64,000 nucleotides of DNA from Girardinichthys multiradiatus (lineage: Eukaryota > Chordata > Actinopteri > Cyprinodontiformes > Goodeidae), in contig NC_061815.1 in the NCBI RefSeq assembly GCF_021462225.1, forward strand, positions 51,774,873 to 51,838,872, in the 5' to 3' direction. The translations under genes were made by a program, and so were the position numbers. The notes beneath the pieces were generated by a model, which worked only from the letters and a program-made list of their open reading frames with translations, did not search any database and was not told where the DNA came from. Position 1 is the stretch's first letter. Each line of letters starts with the position of its first letter. This document shows, in pieces, positions 35,423-46,109 of the stretch.

Positions 35423-37680
35423 GCCGAAGTCAACTATCTGCCTCCTCCTTCTTGTTTCCTGCCCATTTTCAAACCTCTTCTTTGTCTCTCCAGGGGGCCG
35501 TGTTTATTGATTCAGGAGCAGACACTGAATTCATGGACGAAACATTTGCAAATAAGAACGGCATAAAACTTATTCCGTCAGCTGACACAAGAAACGTGCT
35601 AGCTTTGGATGGTCACAGCATGAACAATTCACATCTCAGGACAGAGGAGATTACCTTAACAGTTGGAGGTAATCATCAAGAAAAAGTAACTTTCATGATC
35701 ATTAATTCACCTGAACTTCCTGTAGTCCTAGGGGCCTCCTGGTTGCAGAAACACAACCCTCACATCGACTGGAAGAAAAAAGAAGTTCTGGGTTGGTCTG
35801 AGTCATGTTCCGCTGACTGTCTTTTGTCTGCTGCTACGGAGGTCAGTGTGGAGAATGAGGTTGAGGAGACTTATCTGGATTTATCCAAGGTACCGCAAGA
35901 ATACCATGATTTAAAGGTTTTTAATAAAATCAAGGCCACAGCTCTGCCACCCCATGGACTATATGATTGTGCTATTGATTCGCTTCCTGGCACATCACCC
36001 CCTAAAGGCAGAACCTATTCATTGTCTGGTCCAGAGCACAGGGCCATGAAGAGTTATGTTGATGAGGCATTAAAGGCAGGGCACATACAACCCTCTTCCT
36101 CTCCTGCAGGTGCTGGTTTCTTTTTTGTTGGAAAGAAGGATGGTTCACTGAGACCATGCATTGATAATAGAGGCCTTAATGAGATAACAGTTAAAAATAG
36201 ATATCCCTTACCACTCATGAACACAGCTTTTGATCAGATCCAGGGAGCCAAGATATTTTCTAAGCTGGATCTAAGGAATGCATATCATCTGGTCCAAATT
36301 AGAGAAGGAGATGAGTGGAAAACGGCTTTCAACACGCCTACGGGCCATTATGAATACAAGGTCATGCCATTTGGACTTACTAACGCTCCTGCAGTTTTTC
36401 AGTCATTGGTCAATGACGTTCTAAGGGACATGGTGGGTCAATTCGTATTTGTTTATCTTGATTACATACTGATTTATTCTCAAGATCTGGAAACCCATAC
36501 AAAACATGTCAGAGCTGTTCTCCTGCGTCTTCTCCAAAACCAGTTGTTCGTCAAGGCAGAAAAATGTGAGTTCCACATAACTACCACTTCCTTTTTGGGC
36601 TTCATCATTTCCCCAGATCAAGTGCTTGTTGACCCCTCCAAGGTTAAGGCCGTATTGGAATGGCCTGTTTCAACTGATCGCAAGCAGCTTCAAAGATTTC
36701 TGGGCTTCGCAAACTTCTATAGGAGGTTTATTAGAAATTACAGCCTGGTTGCTACTCCCCTAAACGCTCTTACCTCTTCCAAGGTGAAATTTGTGTGGAA
36801 TAAGGATGTAGAGAAGGTCTTCAATAGGTTAAAGGAACTCTTCACATCAGCTCCAGTGTTACGGTCTCCTGACCCAGAGAGACAGTTTATCGTAGAGGTG
36901 GATGCCTCAAGCACTGGGGTCAGAGCTGTATTAAGCCAAAAAGGTGAGGATGATCGTGTTCACCCATGTGCCTTCTTTTCAAGGACTCTGTCACAGGCTG
37001 AGCGGAATTACGACGTGGGAGACAGAGAGTTATTGGCTATCAAGTTGGCATTGACAGAGTGGAGACATTGGCTGGAGGGGACTAAGGAGCCGTTTATGGT
37101 GTGGACTGACCATAAGAACCTGGAGTACCTGAAATCAGCAAAACAGCTAAACCCCAGACAGGCTAGGTGGGCTTTGTTTTTTGGTCGTTTTAATTTCTCC
37201 CTATCTTACAGGCCAGGGAGTAAAAATGGCAAACCTGACGCCCTATCCCGGATTCAAGAGCCTGAAGAATCTCAGTCTGCGTGTGAAGAGGAGTTTATCC
37301 TTCCTGAAACCGTCAGGTTGTCTGTGTCCCGAGTGGAGGTGGAAAGGGAGGTCCAGGAAGCCATTAGAGATCTGCCTATCCCACCATCATGTCCACCTGA
37401 CCGCTGTTTTGTCCCTGAACGCCTTGTGCCTAAGGTACTGGAGTCTTGTCATTGCTCTCATTTAGTTTGTCATCCAGGAATCAGCAGAACCATTCAGACA
37501 GTTCGAACTCAGTTTTGGTGGCCATCGCTGGTCAAGGATGTCAAAGACTTTGTTGCTGAATGCACTCAATGTTGTCAAGCTAAGCCTTCTCGTCGCCACC
37601 CTGCGGGGTTGTTGCCCCCTTTGCCAATTCCCCCTTGCCCATGGTCACACCGGTTTCTAATGGTCACTCTGTACTACTAA
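35344..37680 (+). pseudogene. Gypsy pol: protease, reverse transcriptase, RNase H, start of integrase
   Basis: A frame of 778 codons. The aspartic protease motif [10 protein letters not shown] lies near codon 53. Reverse transcriptase blocks follow: [32 protein letters not shown] and [13 protein letters not shown]. The catalytic YxDD box reads YLDY (Tyr codon 36463-36465), so one active-site aspartate is lost. The connection ([16 protein letters not shown]) and RNase H ([18 protein letters not shown]) follow. An integrase zinc-binding region (HLVCHPG ... CTQCCQAK) precedes a premature stop at 37680, where a small deletion and frame change remove the start of the integrase core. It overlaps gag in the -1 frame. 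Confidence 0.9.
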
Positions 37681-38150
37681 CCATAACTGACAGATTTTCA
37701 AAAATGGTTCATCTGTTGCCCCTGGAGAAGCTTCCATCTGCTAAGGAGATGGGTGAGATATTGACCCGAGACGTTTTCAGGCTCCATGGAATCCCAAATG
37801 ACATTGTTTCCGATAGAGCACCCCAATTTGTGTCACGTTTCTGGAAGGAGTTTTGTTCTTTGTTGGGAATTTCTGTTAGTTTTTCCTCAGGGTTTCATCC
37901 TCAGTCTGATGGCCAAACTGAGAGAGCCAACCAAGAAGCTGAAACCAAACTTCGTATCTTATGTGAGTCTGACCCGACTAAGTGGTCACAAAATTTGCCC
38001 TGGGTTGAATACGCCATGAACTCTATGCAATCAAGTGCCACTGGTTTGTCCCCTTTTCATGTTGTGTTTGGTTTCCAGCCACCCATGTTTTCAGTTCAGG
38101 AGAGCGAAGCTAATGTTCCGTCCGCCCAAGCGGCTGCCCTAAGGTGCTAA
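37635..38150 (+). pseudogene. Gypsy integrase core, frame-shifted from pol
   Basis: The frame picks up at about 37650 ([20 protein letters not shown]) and carries the integrase core through DIVSDRAPQFVSRFWKEF and GFHPQSDGQTERANQ. The second Asp and the Glu of the D,D-35-E triad are visible. The first Asp, expected just before the join at about 37650, is missing because of the deletion. A second frame break follows at 38150. Confidence 0.85.
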
Positions 38151-38446
38151 AGAATATGGAGAAAGGCCAGGAGATCGATGATCGGAATGTCACTCGTTCA
38201 GTCAAGAACGGCCAACCGGAGACAGATCCCTGCCCCTAAGTACCAGGTGAGGCAGAAAGTTTGGCTCTCCGCCAAGGACCTCCCATTAAGGGTAGAATCC
38301 CGGAAATTGGCACCCCGATTTGTTAGACCTTTCCCAATCTCCAAGATCATCAACCGCTGTATGACTGAGATTACCCAACTCCATGAGGATTCACCCCACG
38401 TTCCACGTTTCTCAGGTCAAGCCCTTCGTGGAGCCCCGACTTTTGG
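38151..38446 (+). pseudogene. Gypsy integrase C-terminal part, cut before any chromodomain
   Basis: In another frame this reads PAPKYQVRQKVWLSAKDLPL and LAPRFVRPFPISKI, the post-core domain of vertebrate gypsy integrases. A further frame slip occurs near 38370. The sequence jumps at about 38440 straight into LTR DNA, so any chromodomain and the 3' non-coding region are absent. Confidence 0.75.
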
Positions 38447-38812
38447 ATTTATGCCTCTGCCTGCTCCCTGTTGGACTATTTGGATTTTGGTTGTCGACCT
38501 TGTTTCCTGCATCTGGTTTATGCCTCTGCTTGCCCCTTGCCTGACGCCTCTTGTTCCGATCGTTGACCCTGTTTCTGTCCTTGGATTATTGAGCCAGGAG
38601 TCACTTCTTACCTGTGCTGTGGAGATCACCGCCTGCCGCCCACTGAGGTATCCCCTCTGGGTTTCAAGTTCCACTCAAGACAAAAGCAGCAATTCCTGGA
38701 AGCTGTGAGGAGTGTTACCTGTGTGACGTTTTCCTGTGGCTGAATAAACCTTTTAAACTTTCAGTACTGTGTCTGGCTGAATCTTGGGTCCGCCTTTTTC
38801 TGATTTATAGCA
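38447..38812 (+). repeat. 3' LTR, 5' part deleted
   Basis: It starts in the middle of the LTR (matching 34781 onward) and ends TTTATAGCA at the GTCTG duplication. It contains the polyadenylation-like AATAAA at 38743-38748. Adding the unique parts of both copies gives an inferred LTR length of about 600 bp. Confidence 0.8.
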
Positions 38813-38817
38813 GTCTG

Positions 38818-39013
38818 AGACCGGGAAGGTGTGTGAGGGTGTAGCAGCTCAGAGAGGTATGGAGGGGCAGGACAATTTAAAGATTTCGATGCAGAATACT
38901 GGGACTCATTTTAGCCATCTTCGTCACTGAATTTATCTGGCTATCAGATTTAAGGTTACTGTCATTTTAAACTCCTAAGTTTGTAATATTTGGCTTTATA
39001 AAGTGAAGGAGGG
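38818..39013. repeat. Right half of the dispersed repeat interrupted by the gypsy element
   Basis: It continues the repeat of 34212-34539 with 'gtgtagcagctcagagaggt' and 'gcaggacaatttaaagattt'. The pair defines the empty site. Confidence 0.5.
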
Positions 39014-39519
39014 AACCAAGATCTAGGAAGGCAGAGGTGGGATGCGTTGGTGGGAGCATTATTTGTGTTTGTTAATTATTTTATTATTAATTTCCGGTTG
39101 TTTTTTTTTTTTTTTGTGTCATCTTATTCCTTCCTTCTAAATAATTGATGACACTTTCTACTGGAACAGGAATAAGGCAATTTAAAGATTTTTCACCTGG
39201 GAACCAAAAAACCCCCATAGGAACACATACCTGGAGAGGGGCGGTCCAAAGTCAAGCTTAGAAATACGCGCGACAGGTGTGCCACAAAGCACCTGATTCT
39301 TGCTCAGATGTGGGTGAGTCTTAAAGACAGAAATCTCCCCATTTATTCGAAGTTTAGCAACAGTGAAGTCATAACTGCTTCATTCTGTGTGCATTGGCCA
39401 ACCCCCCAGAGAGAAACGTTTCATTTTATGCTGAGAAAATATGGGCCCGGCACCATTGCATGCAATAATGATTGGATTAAATTTATAGATTTTCCTGCAG
39501 GAGGTTCATTTAGTTATTC
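39014..39519. other. Gene-free stretch
   Basis: It holds a T-run (39101-39115). The 81-codon frame at 39308-39553 has no domain. Confidence 0.4.
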
Positions 39520-39684
39520 ATTTTTATTCTCTGAAATTATTTGTGTTCGTTAATTATTTAATTACCTTTATGCCACTATAATATACTTATCCTTTTATGT
39601 CTGTTTTTCTTTTATTCATGTACAGCACTTTGAATTGTCCTGCTACTGAAAAGTTTTATATACAGTAAATAAACATGCCTTGCC
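39520..39684 (+). mobile_element. 5'-truncated L2 3' end
   Basis: It matches the 3' UTR of the L2 at about 26625-26788: 'cagcactttgaattgt', 'ctgctactgaaa' and the shared terminus 'taaataaacatgccttgcc'. Such short 3' fragments are the usual product of incomplete LINE reverse transcription. Confidence 0.8.
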
Positions 39685-39760
39685 ATAAACAAGAGCTTAA
39701 AGCACCACGGTCTACATGCAGCTGTTCCATCTAAGAGCACAAGAACAACGGTTACCAGAG

Positions 39761-40010
39761 TAAATGGTAAATGGACTGAACTTATAAAGCGCTTTTCCAG
39801 TCATACAGACCGCTCAAAGCGCTTTACACTAGAGCCACATTCACCCAATTGCACTCACTAACGCTCACACATTCATACACAGATCGGTAGGCAACTTGAG
39901 GTTAAGTGCCTTGCCCAGGGGTACATCAACATACAGCAGGAGGAAGCTGAAATCGAACCCACAACCTTCCAATTGCAAGACGACTACTCTTCCTACTGAG
40001 CCAGAGTCGC
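39761..40010 (-). mobile_element. tRNA-derived SINE, minus orientation
   Basis: On the minus strand the head reads GGCGACTCTGGCTCAGTAGG (box A), then GGTTCGATTTC (box B). The body holds 'gggcaaggcacttaacctc' and the tail 'aagcgctttataagttcag'. It is a full-length version of the copy at 14756-14873. No flanking duplication was identified. Confidence 0.8.
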
Positions 40011-40142
40011 CTGTCAGTCAGTAGCCAAATAAATACCAATAAAAATTCTCTCACAATAGGTGCTGTACAAAGTTTTAAATCCTGACTGGAAAACCATAAG
40101 AATGTTAAGCTGCTCCAAGAAGTTCATCAACTGGCTGGAAAC

Positions 40143-41440
40143 TACACTGCTCAAAAAATAAAGGGAAGACTTAAACAACACAATATAACTCCAAGTAAAT
40201 CAAACTTCAGTGAAATCAAACTGTCCACTTAAGAAGCAACACTGATTGACAATCAATTTCACATCTTGTTGTTCAAATGAAAAAGACAACAGGAGGAAAT
40301 CTTTGGTGATTAGAAAGACACTCAATAAAGGAGTGGTTCTGCAGGTGGGGACCACAGACCACTTCTCAGTACCGATGCTTTCTGGCTGATGTTTTGGTCA
40401 CTTTTGAATGTTGGTGGTGCTTTCACACTCGTGGTAGCATGAGACGGACTCTACAACCCACACAAGTGGCTCAGGTAGTGCAGCTCATCCAGGATGACAC
40501 ATCAAGAAGCTGTGGCAAGAAGGTTTGCTGTGTCTGTCAGCGTAGTGTCCAGAACCTGGAGGCGCTACCAGGAGACAGGCCAGTACACCAGGAGACGTGG
40601 AGGAGGCCGTAGGAGGGCAACAACCCAGCAGCAGGACCACTGCCTTCGCCTTTGTGGAAGGAGGAACAAGAGGAGCACTGCCAGAACCCTGCAAGATGAC
40701 CTCCAGCAGGCCACAAATGTGCATGTGTCTGCACAAATGGTTAGAAACCGACTCCATGAGGATGGTATGAGGGCCCAAGGTCCACAAATGGGGGTTGTGC
40801 TCACAGCCCAACACCGTGCAGGACACTTGGCATTTGTTAGAGAACACCAGGATTGGCAAATTGGCCCTGAGCTCTTCACAGATGAAAGCAGGTTCACACT
40901 GTGTGTGAGTGTGTCAGATGTTCCTGCAAGATGAAGACATTGAAGCTATGGACCGGCCCGCCCATTCCCCAGACCTGAATCCGATTGAGTACATCTGGGA
41001 CATCATGTCTCGTTCCATCCACCAACGTCACGTTGCACCACAGACTGTCCAGGAGTTGGATGCTTTAGTCCAGGTCTGGGAGGAGATCCCTCAGGAGACC
41101 ATCCACCGTCTCATCAGGAGCATGTCCAGGCTAGGGAGGTCATAAAGACACGTGGAGGTCACACACAATACTGAGCCTCATTTTGACTTGTTTTAAGGAC
41201 ATTACATCAAAGTTAGATCAGCCTCTAGTGTGTTTTTACACTTTAATTTTGTGTGTGACTCCAAATCCAGGCCTCCATTGGTTAATTCATTTGATTTCCA
41301 TTGATGATTTTTGTGTGATTTTGTTGTCAGAACATTTAACTTTGTACAGAACAAAATATTCAATGAGAATATTTCATTCATTCAGATCTAGAATGTGTTA
41401 TTTGAGGGTTCCCTTTATTTTATTTTTTTTGAGCAGTTTA
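40143..41440 (+). mobile_element. Tc1-like DNA transposon, internally deleted
   Basis: The termini are inverted repeats beginning CACTGCTCAAAAAATAAAGG on the left and ending in its imperfect complement (CCTTTATTTTATTTTTTTTG, then AGCAGT) on the right, with TA at each edge (40143-40144 and 41439-41440), the Tc1 target. The interior is a transposase gene with a frame break and a central deletion. Total length is about 1.3 kb. Confidence 0.85.
40439..41145 (+). pseudogene. Tc1-like transposase, frameshifted and centrally deleted
   Basis: The gene starts at an ATG (40439) with [18 protein letters not shown], then breaks frame near 40500. The next frame (40494-40934) holds the paired-type DNA-binding helices ([20 protein letters not shown]) and a GRRRA basic run, up to [10 protein letters not shown] with the first catalytic Asp. 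At about 40900 the sequence jumps to [20 protein letters not shown] and PIEYIW, which carry the final catalytic Glu. The segment with the second catalytic Asp is deleted, so no active enzyme is possible. Confidence 0.85.
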
Positions 41441-41829
41441 TTTTCTCAAGAACCTTTGAGATAAAAGGGAGTTTATCAGTGGGTCGAACATTCCCCAACA
41501 CAGCAGGGTCCAAATCAGGCTTAACCAGTGGCACCACAGCTTTTTACATTATTCCAGGGAAGACACCAGAAGACAAGCTGCTGTTTACATTTGCTTGGAC
41601 AGACGGCCCCAGGGGAGGACCTCTTTAAAGAAACAAGGGAGAACCGGGTCAGTTGGAGAACCTGAGGGTTTCATCTGACCAACAGTCTTCAGCAACCAGG
41701 TTTGGGCTACTGGCTTAAATATGTCCGAGGAGGAAGTGGGAGACATGTAGATGTATCTACTTGTGACACCTTTCTGGAGAGGGGCATCGTCCAAGCTTCT
41801 GCTGGCAACAACTTAATGCTCACCTTCTA
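41441..41829. other. Gene-free stretch
   Basis: No exon or element recognised. Confidence 0.4.
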
Positions 41830-43115
41830 CAGATGATCCACATAGCCCTGTCTTTCAGTGTTTAACCCTTTCTCTCTCCTAGACATGGCTACTGACTGAG
41901 CTTCTACTGTAACTAACTCTATGTTCTCTCTTTCAGACTCTAACCTTGAAAATTGGCTCAGAGTTTATCTGTTCTTTCTTTCTAGATGAAACGACTAAAG
42001 GAGCTACATCCATTAACATTTACTTTTCCTTCCCATAGAAAGTACTCCTGGATCAGTGCTTCTTTGTTCTCTTTGTGTCTCTGCTCTGTTCTCTCAAACC
42101 TCCAGTCGGTCGTGGCAGATGGCCGCTCACACTGAGCCTGGTTCTGGTTCTGCTGGAGGTTTCTTCCTGTTAAAAGGGAGTTTTTCCTCTCCACTGTCGC
42201 TACATACACGCTCAGTGTTGGACCACTTGTTGCTGAATATTGGACTACTTGCACAGACACCAGGCCTCCTGATGCTTTCGGCCATCTTGTATCCAGGACA
42301 GTCCGCTCCTCCATATCCCGTCAAGCATCACGACTGATATGACGGGGCGTCCCAAGTCTGACGTCACGAGACGCTATATAGGAAGGCGGACATTTTGAAA
42401 ACTCGCTTTCAGCTGGAAATCTTGACACGGTTACCACGCAACTGGAGCATCCTCTGGAGAAGAAGAGATCCCACATGGAGTCTTCATTTATTTCTCTCTC
42501 TCTTGTTGGCCAACAAACAATTCATAACTGAGGTTTCTGGAATGAGAAGGCCAGAAATTTCACTTTGCCGATCGAAGACGTGAGCTTAACACGTAACGAA
42601 GAACACGGAATTTGGAGGAGTCGAACCGCCACCGTGTTTCATCTCAAGTCGACTTTTGATGGTCAGATCATATTCTTCCTTTCCGCCAAAGAAGCCGGAG
42701 GACGACGTCTGACCGTTTTCCCTGAAGTTAAATGTGGACGCGCAGTTAACCAACTCCCCCTTGTTCGCTTGACCCCACTCAGAGGAAAGCCGACAACGAG
42801 TAAAAACTATCCTTATTTTTATTTCTTTATTAGAAAGCCTGGGCAGGGTCAGAGGTTGTAGAGCGATCAGAAACGCTATTTAGGATCTCATGAGGGATTG
42901 CTGCAAAGTCAACGCCAGTGACTGTCCACTGTCTCTACATCCAGGAGGACTGAATGCTGCAAGTCACTGACTGGATGCAATCTGCTGGGTTTCCTTAGAT
43001 AGAAAAACTTTTAAACAGTTTGAATAATAAATTGAATCTGACTGTTTGATAGTTAGGATTGATTGGAATGTATGTACCCGACTTGAAATCTATATGATTT
43101 GATTGAATTGACTTA
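41830..43115 (+). repeat. Dispersed fish repeat interrupted by a 673-bp insertion
   Basis: The outer parts (41830-42216 and 42890-43115) match the copy at 55149-55450 closely: 'cggtcgtggcagatggccgc', 'ttcctgttaaaagggagttt' and 'agggattgctgcaaagtcaa'. In the 55-kb copy the two parts adjoin, while here they are separated by 42217-42889. The family is common in teleosts; the class is uncertain. Confidence 0.7.
42217..42889. mobile_element. 673-bp insertion with CRE and TATA-like box, LTR-like
   Basis: The insertion is defined by comparison with the uninterrupted repeat at 55149-55450. It contains a perfect CRE (TGACGTCA, 42359-42366) eight bases before CTATATA (42374-42380), as in a core promoter, and is richer in CpG than its surroundings. 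Its edges can be read as starting TG and ending CA, but no clean target duplication is visible. A 98-codon frame (42565-42861) has no recognised domain. The best guess is a solo LTR or the promoter end of another element. Confidence 0.5.
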
Positions 43116-43610
43116 GCCCATTTTAAAGTTACCCACTTTTCACACAATGCAACATGAAACATCACTCTCCAGTTATTTTTTACCTCCGTCTTCTTCCCTC
43201 CCTGTTGGATGGAGTAAGGTGGAGTCAGGTTTAGCCTAAACCAACTCAGTTATGGTTGAGGTGCAAACACACCCTCCATTTCTGCTACCTGTATGACCCC
43301 TTCTCTTCTCCAATGGTTATAATCAGTCTGACAGAGAGAGGTGTCCCAATCCTTGTGGTTTTTAGTATAACGACGGCCACCAGTGGGCTCTACATGGACA
43401 AACTGTATCAGTTTATTATTTTACTCAGTACAGTACCCCTACACATAGCCCATTCTAAAATGGCCAAACTCAAACACTGAGTAGTTTAATCTAACCTCCC
43501 CAACAACCCTATACCATTCCAAATCCTTTGTGAAGAGCCTTGAGACGACATGTGTTGTGAATCGGTCCTAAATAAATAAATAGAATTGAATTGTTTTGAA
43601 TATATAAAGA
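43116..43610 (+). repeat. Second dispersed repeat with 'ttgaattg'-type 3' end
   Basis: It ends 'gaagagccttgagacgacat', then 'aataaataaatagaattgaa', then 'ttg', recalled as the 3' end of a common fish repeat. The left limit is not clear. Confidence 0.5.
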
Positions 43611-43611
43611 A

Positions 43612-43651
<40 letters not shown>

Positions 43652-43652
43652 G
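43611..43652. repeat. (TA)n(GA)n compound microsatellite
   Basis: About 10 TA units followed by about 10 GA units. Confidence 0.92.
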
Positions 43653-45700
43653 GCATAATAGAGGCGTTTTGATTTTTTAGGGTTAGAAGAATATCTTCAC
43701 ATAGGAAACAGCAAATGAAACAAATGAATCTCTCCCTGTGTGCACACCCACATGTGTGCACTAGCATGATGGGAGCGGGTTTATTGTGGGTGCCGCCATG
43801 TTTGTGTTTCTCTCAGTTAAAGCAGATTTACAGTCTAGGGTAAAAATATTCAGCATGTCTCAGTATCTCCTCAGATAATTCTACTAAACATTTGACATTT
43901 TTCAGCGTTAATGGATAAAAATAAACTTCCTTGTTCCATAAAGGGTCACTGTGGCATCCGGCCTTCAATAAAATACTTTATTGGATCATTGAAGGTTCTC
44001 CTTTACTCAGGAAAGTATCTTGCTTGATCTTGAGAAGCGGTTCTGATGTTGTGTTCCTGTAAAACACTTAATTTCTGGATGTTTTTACAGAATCAGAACC
44101 AATGTGTCTGAACTATGGTTCTGAACAAGCTCCGAATCCTCAGCCTGACACTTTAAACTCCTCTGAGTCCAAACCACCCGCAGGTGCTTGACCAACAGCA
44201 GGATGCAGTGGGATAAAGTGAAACTGGGATTTAATGTGAGCTGAGTGTGACCTCTCTCAGGCTGCAGCTTCACTCGGATCATCAGCAGCTTTAATGAATA
44301 CTTCTGGGATCCTTTCACAGCACTAAAGGAGTCTCTGGGAGTTCTGTTTGTTCATGGAGGAGGCTTCGCACTGATGATCCGCTCTCAGCTCATGGATAAT
44401 TCCCGGGGCAAACGGCACACATGAAGAGCTGGTAATGAGATGGAGCTGCGGCTGGAGAGCAGCCTCATTGTCCTGAAGGGTGGTCTGAAGACACAGAGCA
44501 GGGCTTAGGAGGCCTCTGCTGGGAAACATCCAGTTTAACCATCAGATGGCTGCATGTTCTGCTGGGTCCAACAACTGGTCTGTTAATAGTGGCTGCACCT
44601 AGATGACCTGCAGCTGGTTTCACTCAGGAGCTAAGTTTAATGAGACGAGGAGAGAAACTATAGACTCGAGATCAAGTTGAACATCAGCAGCTGATGAGAT
44701 GAAACCTTCAGAGAAGTTCAATGTTACCTGGTACCACATTTCAAAAAGCATCAGGATGGAAACCAAATAGGAAAGAGATCCAGTCAGGAATCAGCAAGCA
44801 GCTCCAGGTCTTCATGGTTTGAACCACACAGCTGGTGTCATCACGAAAGTCCTACAGCCCATCCAGACACTTTAATCAGATGTTCCACACAGAAAGCTCT
44901 GATCAGTCTGCTCACAACTTCCTGAAAAAAGAACAAAAGCAGGAGAACGTTCTAAAACGCTGTTCCTCATCACCTGATGAAGCCATGTTGACCTTCTAGA
45001 GCTGCAAAACCAGCTCCAGCTGACAGGAAGTGCTTTGAGCCTCACTCTCAGACTGCTGTGGGCTCTCTGGGAGGAAACTGTAGGCTTTAAATAAACCCCA
45101 GGAAGACTAATTATTAGTAACTTTTAATCATGTTTCAGCTGTTCACGGTAAATAAGAAAATTTTTCACCTCTGATCTGTTTGTTCTTTACTATTCTGCCA
45201 TAAAGTCCTTCAGAGAAACTTCCTCTGATCTTCAGGTCAGAATAGCTTCAGAATTACACCTTATAGGGTAATAATGTGGGAAGTCACAGAGATTATTTTA
45301 AATTTATTCTGTAAAGAGAATTTAAAGGTGAAAAGAGATAAAAGGAGGAAGCTCGTTAGTTACTCGCTGCAGCTGGAAAAACTGAAGATGAAGTTTAGTT
45401 TCTGGGATAAAACATGAAATTAACTAGAAGCTTTCATAATAATTTGGTTGGATTAAAATCGATGACTCCAGAAGCTTCTCTTTGTTTCTCTGCTGGCTTA
45501 TTGGGTTTTCTATTGATGCTTAAAGTTCGTCAGCTGCATTAGAAAGAACTTTGAAAAAAATTTATCCTGGGACGGTCCAATCAGAAACACTGCGCCCAAG
45601 CCGAGCTGAGCTGTAGGAGAAGCTTTAGTTTCAGTTTGACTTCTCAGGATGTTTCAGGGTTCACTGGTCCGAAAATCCCAACCACAGCTCTTTCTCCACA
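43653..45700. other. Gene-free stretch
   Basis: No exon, RNA or element recognised. Frames at 44085-44529 (-) are short and domain-free. Confidence 0.4.
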
Positions 45701-46039
45701 CATCCCTAAGTGTGTGTGTTTGTGGTGTGTGTGTGTGTTCTTGTACTTGTTGCTGAGTGAGAACCATTTTTTGTATTTTTATCGCAAAGTGAGGACATTT
45801 TGACAAAGTGAGGACATTTTTCTGGTCCTCACTTTTTCAAATTCCGTTCTTGGGACAGAGGTTAGGTTTAGGACTAGGGTATGAATTGAGTTATTGTTAG
45901 GGTTAGTGTTAGGGTTAGGTATTAACTGGTTAGGGTTAGTGTTAGGGTTAGTGTTAGGGTTAGGCACTAAAAATCAAGGAAAATGAATGGAAGTCAATGG
46001 AAGTAGCCGAAAACTCCTCATAAAGACAGTAAAACACGG

Positions 46040-46106
<67 letters not shown>
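45701..46106. repeat. Fish repeat with telomere-like core, flanked by (GT)n tracts
   Basis: A GT-rich lead (45709-45740) is followed by 'tgagtgagaaccatttttt' and two 'aaagtgaggacattttgac'-type units, then several GTTAGGGTTAG blocks (45896-45963), then 'aatggaagtcaatggaagta', and finally a (GT)n tract of about 33 copies (46040-46106). This layout is recalled from a recurrent teleost repeat. The GTTAGG core resembles the vertebrate telomere repeat but is interrupted by GTGTTAGG variants. Confidence 0.7.

Positions 46107-46109
<3 letters not shown>

Larger units (their letters stand above)
34535..38817 (+). mobile_element. Damaged Ty3/gypsy retrotransposon with GTCTG target duplication
   Basis: The element runs 34540-38812 (4273 bp). 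It starts TGTTATGATTCC, ends TTTATAGCA, and is flanked by GTCTG at 34535-34539 and 38813-38817. Gag, protease, reverse transcriptase, RNase H and integrase follow in the Ty3 order. The pol frame overlaps gag by about 79 nt in the -1 frame, as in Sushi-type vertebrate gypsy elements. Both LTRs are incomplete in complementary ways: the left keeps the 5' part and the right keeps the 3' part. They share about 150 bp (34781-34935 matching 38447-38600). All genes are broken. Confidence 0.9.

Noticed and set aside
38178..38708. 176-codon frame as a separate gene
   Set aside because: It is the gypsy integrase C-terminal part reading into the LTR.
40485..40897. Minus-strand frames opposite the Tc1 transposase
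   Set aside because: They are shadows of the transposase on the + strand.
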